Made by a program: the position numbers and the translations under genes
Part shown: positions 5,417 to 7,000 of the stretch, one piece after another
Layout of the letters: the number at the start of each line of letters is the position of its first letter
Numbering within the stretch: position 1 is the first letter of the stretch
Notes under the pieces: generated by a model
What the model was told of the DNA's origin: nothing
What the model saw: the letters and a program-made list of their open reading frames with translations, nothing else
Database searches by the model: none
Source of the DNA: JBAZOJ01 sp041648755
GTDB lineage: Bacteria > Planctomycetota > B143-G9
Assembly (NCBI GenBank): GCA_041648755.1
Contig: JBAZOJ010000197.1
Location: 1 to 7,000, forward strand
Length of the DNA: 7,000 nucleotides
Reading direction: 5' to 3'

Positions 5417-6886
5417 ATGAACGCTGCACCGACTCAAGAATATCTGAATGGACTCGTCACTGAGTTGCGCAAGCTTCCGAACGAAACAGGTTGGGTTGAG
5501 TTCAAGGAGAACAACTCCAACCCGGAGGATGTCGGCGAATACATCTCGGCTTTGAGCAACACTGCCGCGCTGCTTGGCAAGGCCAACGGCTACGTTATTT
5601 GGGGCGTCAAAGACGGCACTCATGAGGTTGTCGGCACGTCATTCAAGCCGGCGCAGACTAAAAAGGGCAATGAGGACATAGAGAGCTGGTTGACGCACGT
5701 CTTGAATCCTCGTTTGCATTTCCACTTCCATGAAGTTGCGCATGAAGGCAAACCCGTCGTGGTGCTCGAAATCCCACGCGCGCAAGGTCGCCCCGTTCAA
5801 TTCCAAGGTGTCGAATTCGTTCGCGTTGGCTCTTACCGAAAAAAACTGAAAGACCATCCCCAAATTGAGAAAGACCTCTGGCGTGTCTTCGATACCACTC
5901 CTTTTGAGGAGTTGATCGCGCTCGGCCATGTTGACGCTGCCGATGTGCTGTCCCTGCTCGACTATCCGGCCTTCTTCGAGCTTCTCGAACTGCCGTTGCC
6001 GACAGACCGTGACAAGATTCTGAGCCGGCTCGCAGACGATTGCATGATTGACTCGGATGCAGCGGGAAAATGGAACATCACCAACCTCGGTGCGATTCTC
6101 TTTGCTCGTAACTTGGATGAGTTCAAAACGCTCGCCCGAAAGGCTGTCCGGATTATTGTTTATGAAGGCAAGGGCCGGCTGAAGACTAACCGCGAGCAGA
6201 TGATCCGCAAAGGCTACGCCGCTGGTTTCAAGAGCATCATTGACCAGCTTAACGCGCTGCTTCCTCGCACCGAGGTTGTTGATCAGGGTGGTATTCGCCG
6301 GGAGGTTCCGCTTTACCCAGAACCGGCCATCCGCGAACTCATTCCCAACGCGCTCATCCATCAGGATTTCTCCATGACCGGCAGCGGGCCGATGATCGAA
6401 ATCTTTTCTGACCGCATGGAAATTACCAATCCCGGCGAGCCACTGGTTAAAACTGAGCGATTCCTTGACAGTCCGCCCCGTTCCCGTAACGAGGCACTGG
6501 CCTCCTTCATGCGACGCCTGGGCGTATGCGAAGAACGCGGCAGTGGAGTGGATAAGGTTGTTGCCGAAACCGAACGTCACCAACTGCCGGCTCCGCTCTT
6601 TGAGACCACTGAAGGTTTCACGCGGGCGATTCTATTCACGCACCGTCCTTTGCGTGAGATGGACCGTGCCGACCGCACCCGGGCCTGTTACCTGCATGCC
6701 TGCCTGCGCTATGTGGAACGCGACCCGATGACCAATTCGACGTTGCGGGCGCGCCTCGGCATTTCCGAACCGAACAAGGCGATGGCCTCCCGGATCATCA
6801 GCGACGCCGTCAAAGACGAGCGCATCAAGCCGGAAGACCCTCGGCAGGGAAAAAAGTATGCCAAATATATCCCCTTCTGGGCGTGA
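5417..6886 (+). CDS. AlbA_2 (Schlafen-type) / GHKL-like ATPase / winged-helix protein
   Basis: A 489-residue protein of the family often annotated as ATP-binding or putative transcriptional regulator (Pfam AlbA_2 plus HATPase_c_4). The AlbA_2 domain spans about 21-155: WVEFKENN with Glu28 and Lys30, EYISALSNTAALL, then NGYVIWGVKDG (57-67) and VEFVRVGSYRKK. A middle helical segment is followed by the GHKL-like part: PAIRELIPNALIHQDF (303-318, with Glu307 and Asn311 as the N-box), EIFSDRMEITNPGEP (328-342), and RRLGVCEERGSGVDKV (366-381). The last 70 residues (about 420-489) look like a winged helix. AlbA_2-type domains occur in regulators and, in the Schlafen group, in nucleases, so this could be an effector, a sensor or a repressor. 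I cannot tell which from sequence alone. Tight coupling to the helicase-nuclease gene points to a joint task, probably defence. The frame is intact and ends at TGA (6884-6886). Confidence 0.87.
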   Translation: MNAAPTQEYLNGLVTELRKLPNETGWVEFKENNSNPEDVGEYISALSNTAALLGKANGYVIWGVKDGTHEVVGTSFKPAQTKKGNEDIESWLTHVLNPRLHFHFHEVAHEGKPVVVLEIPRAQGRPVQFQGVEFVRVGSYRKKLKDHPQIEKDLWRVFDTTPFEELIALGHVDAADVLSLLDYPAFFELLELPLPTDRDKILSRLADDCMIDSDAAGKWNITNLGAILFARNLDEFKTLARKAVRIIVYEGKGRLKTNREQMIRKGYAAGFKSIIDQLNALLPRTEVVDQGGIRREVPLYPEPAIRELIPNALIHQDFSMTGSGPMIEIFSDRMEITNPGEPLVKTERFLDSPPRSRNEALASFMRRLGVCEERGSGVDKVVAETERHQLPAPLFETTEGFTRAILFTHRPLREMDRADRTRACYLHACLRYVERDPMTNSTLRARLGISEPNKAMASRIISDAVKDERIKPEDPRQGKKYAKYIPFWA

Positions 6887-6890
6887 CCGT

Positions 6891-6976
6891 TTAATTGATA
6901 CAAAATCTAATTGAAAATTAATAACGCGCAGAAACCCAATGTTTTCCGGCAAAATCTTAATTGACGGTTAATTGAC
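6891..6976. repeat. AT-rich spacer with four TTAATTGA-like motifs
   Basis: TTAATTGA occurs at 6891-6898, as TAATTGA at 6908-6914, and as TTAATTGAC at 6957-6965 and 6968-6976. The last two units are 11 bp apart, about one helical turn. A longer unit, CAAAATCTAATTGA (6901-6914), recurs as CAAAATCTTAATTGA (6950-6964) with one extra T. The spacer is far more AT-rich than both flanks. It follows the operon directly and precedes a possible new start codon, so a control region for the next gene is the simplest reading. Confidence 0.5.
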
Positions 6977-6989
6977 TGGAACCCATCCC

Positions 6990-7000
6990 ATGCCACGCCC
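6990..7000 (+). CDS. possible start of a further gene, cut by the window edge
   Basis: An ATG at 6990-6992 is followed by CCA CGC and the window end, giving only Met-Pro-Arg. TGGA lies at 6977-6980, a weak ribosome binding site at a slightly long distance. The AT-rich repeats just upstream are consistent with a promoter. Identity cannot be judged. In restriction loci a methyltransferase or specificity gene would be one expectation, but that is speculation. Confidence 0.25.

Noticed and set aside
5639..6583. 314-codon open frame on the minus strand
   Set aside because: It is antisense to the AlbA_2/ATPase gene and shows no family resemblance; a mirror-frame artefact.
1..7000. CRISPR array, rRNA, insertion sequence or integrase gene
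   Set aside because: I looked for regularly spaced repeats, rRNA-like blocks and transposase or integrase motifs on both strands and saw none.

Overview
The window looks like a bacterial chromosome fragment of moderately high GC. The best guess is Verrucomicrobiota or a related lineage. This rests on the DUF4034-like partial gene at the left edge, weak use of Shine-Dalgarno sites and the general codon style; no marker gene proves it. The window divides into an eroded, gene-poor left part and an intact, dense right part.

Left part (1-2702). It opens with the 3' end of a DUF4034-like gene that encodes two C-terminal membrane helices. About 630 bases without a convincing gene follow, holding two long inverted repeats (887-953 and 1260-1318). 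Next, on the minus strand, are a small gene for a one-helix membrane protein with a coiled-coil tail (1424-1702) and the wreck of a SRAP (YedK/HMCES-type) gene (1776-2088). The SRAP remnant keeps its N-terminal MC-RFTLT start and its C-terminal HDRMPVIL...YPVS block, but the middle is missing and the two ends are out of frame. At 2364-2402 (minus) lies the 5' half of a tRNA-Ser(GCU) gene. It reads correctly from the acceptor stem to the last base of the anticodon loop and then stops matching. I found no 3' half in the window. A wrecked repair gene beside a tRNA gene cut at its anticodon loop suggests an island boundary or rearrangement point.

Right part (2703-7000). A two-gene operon fills most of this half. 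The first gene encodes a 903-residue protein with a complete superfamily 2 helicase core and a C-terminal PD-(D/E)xK nuclease, resembling the Res subunit of type III restriction enzymes. The second starts 2 nt after the first stops, with its ribosome binding site inside the first gene. It encodes a 489-residue protein with an N-terminal AlbA_2 (Schlafen-type) domain, a divergent GHKL-type ATPase region and a winged-helix end. Upstream are a plausible promoter and a perfect 7+7 bp dyad (TTAAGAA-N7-TTCTTAA). Downstream is an AT-rich spacer with four copies of a TTAATTGA-like motif, and a possible new start codon at 6990.

My reading is a putative anti-phage restriction module next to a tRNA-Ser junction. 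The helicase-nuclease would act on foreign DNA, and the AlbA_2-ATPase would regulate it or act as a second effector. No methyltransferase is visible in the window, so self-protection must come from outside it or work another way.
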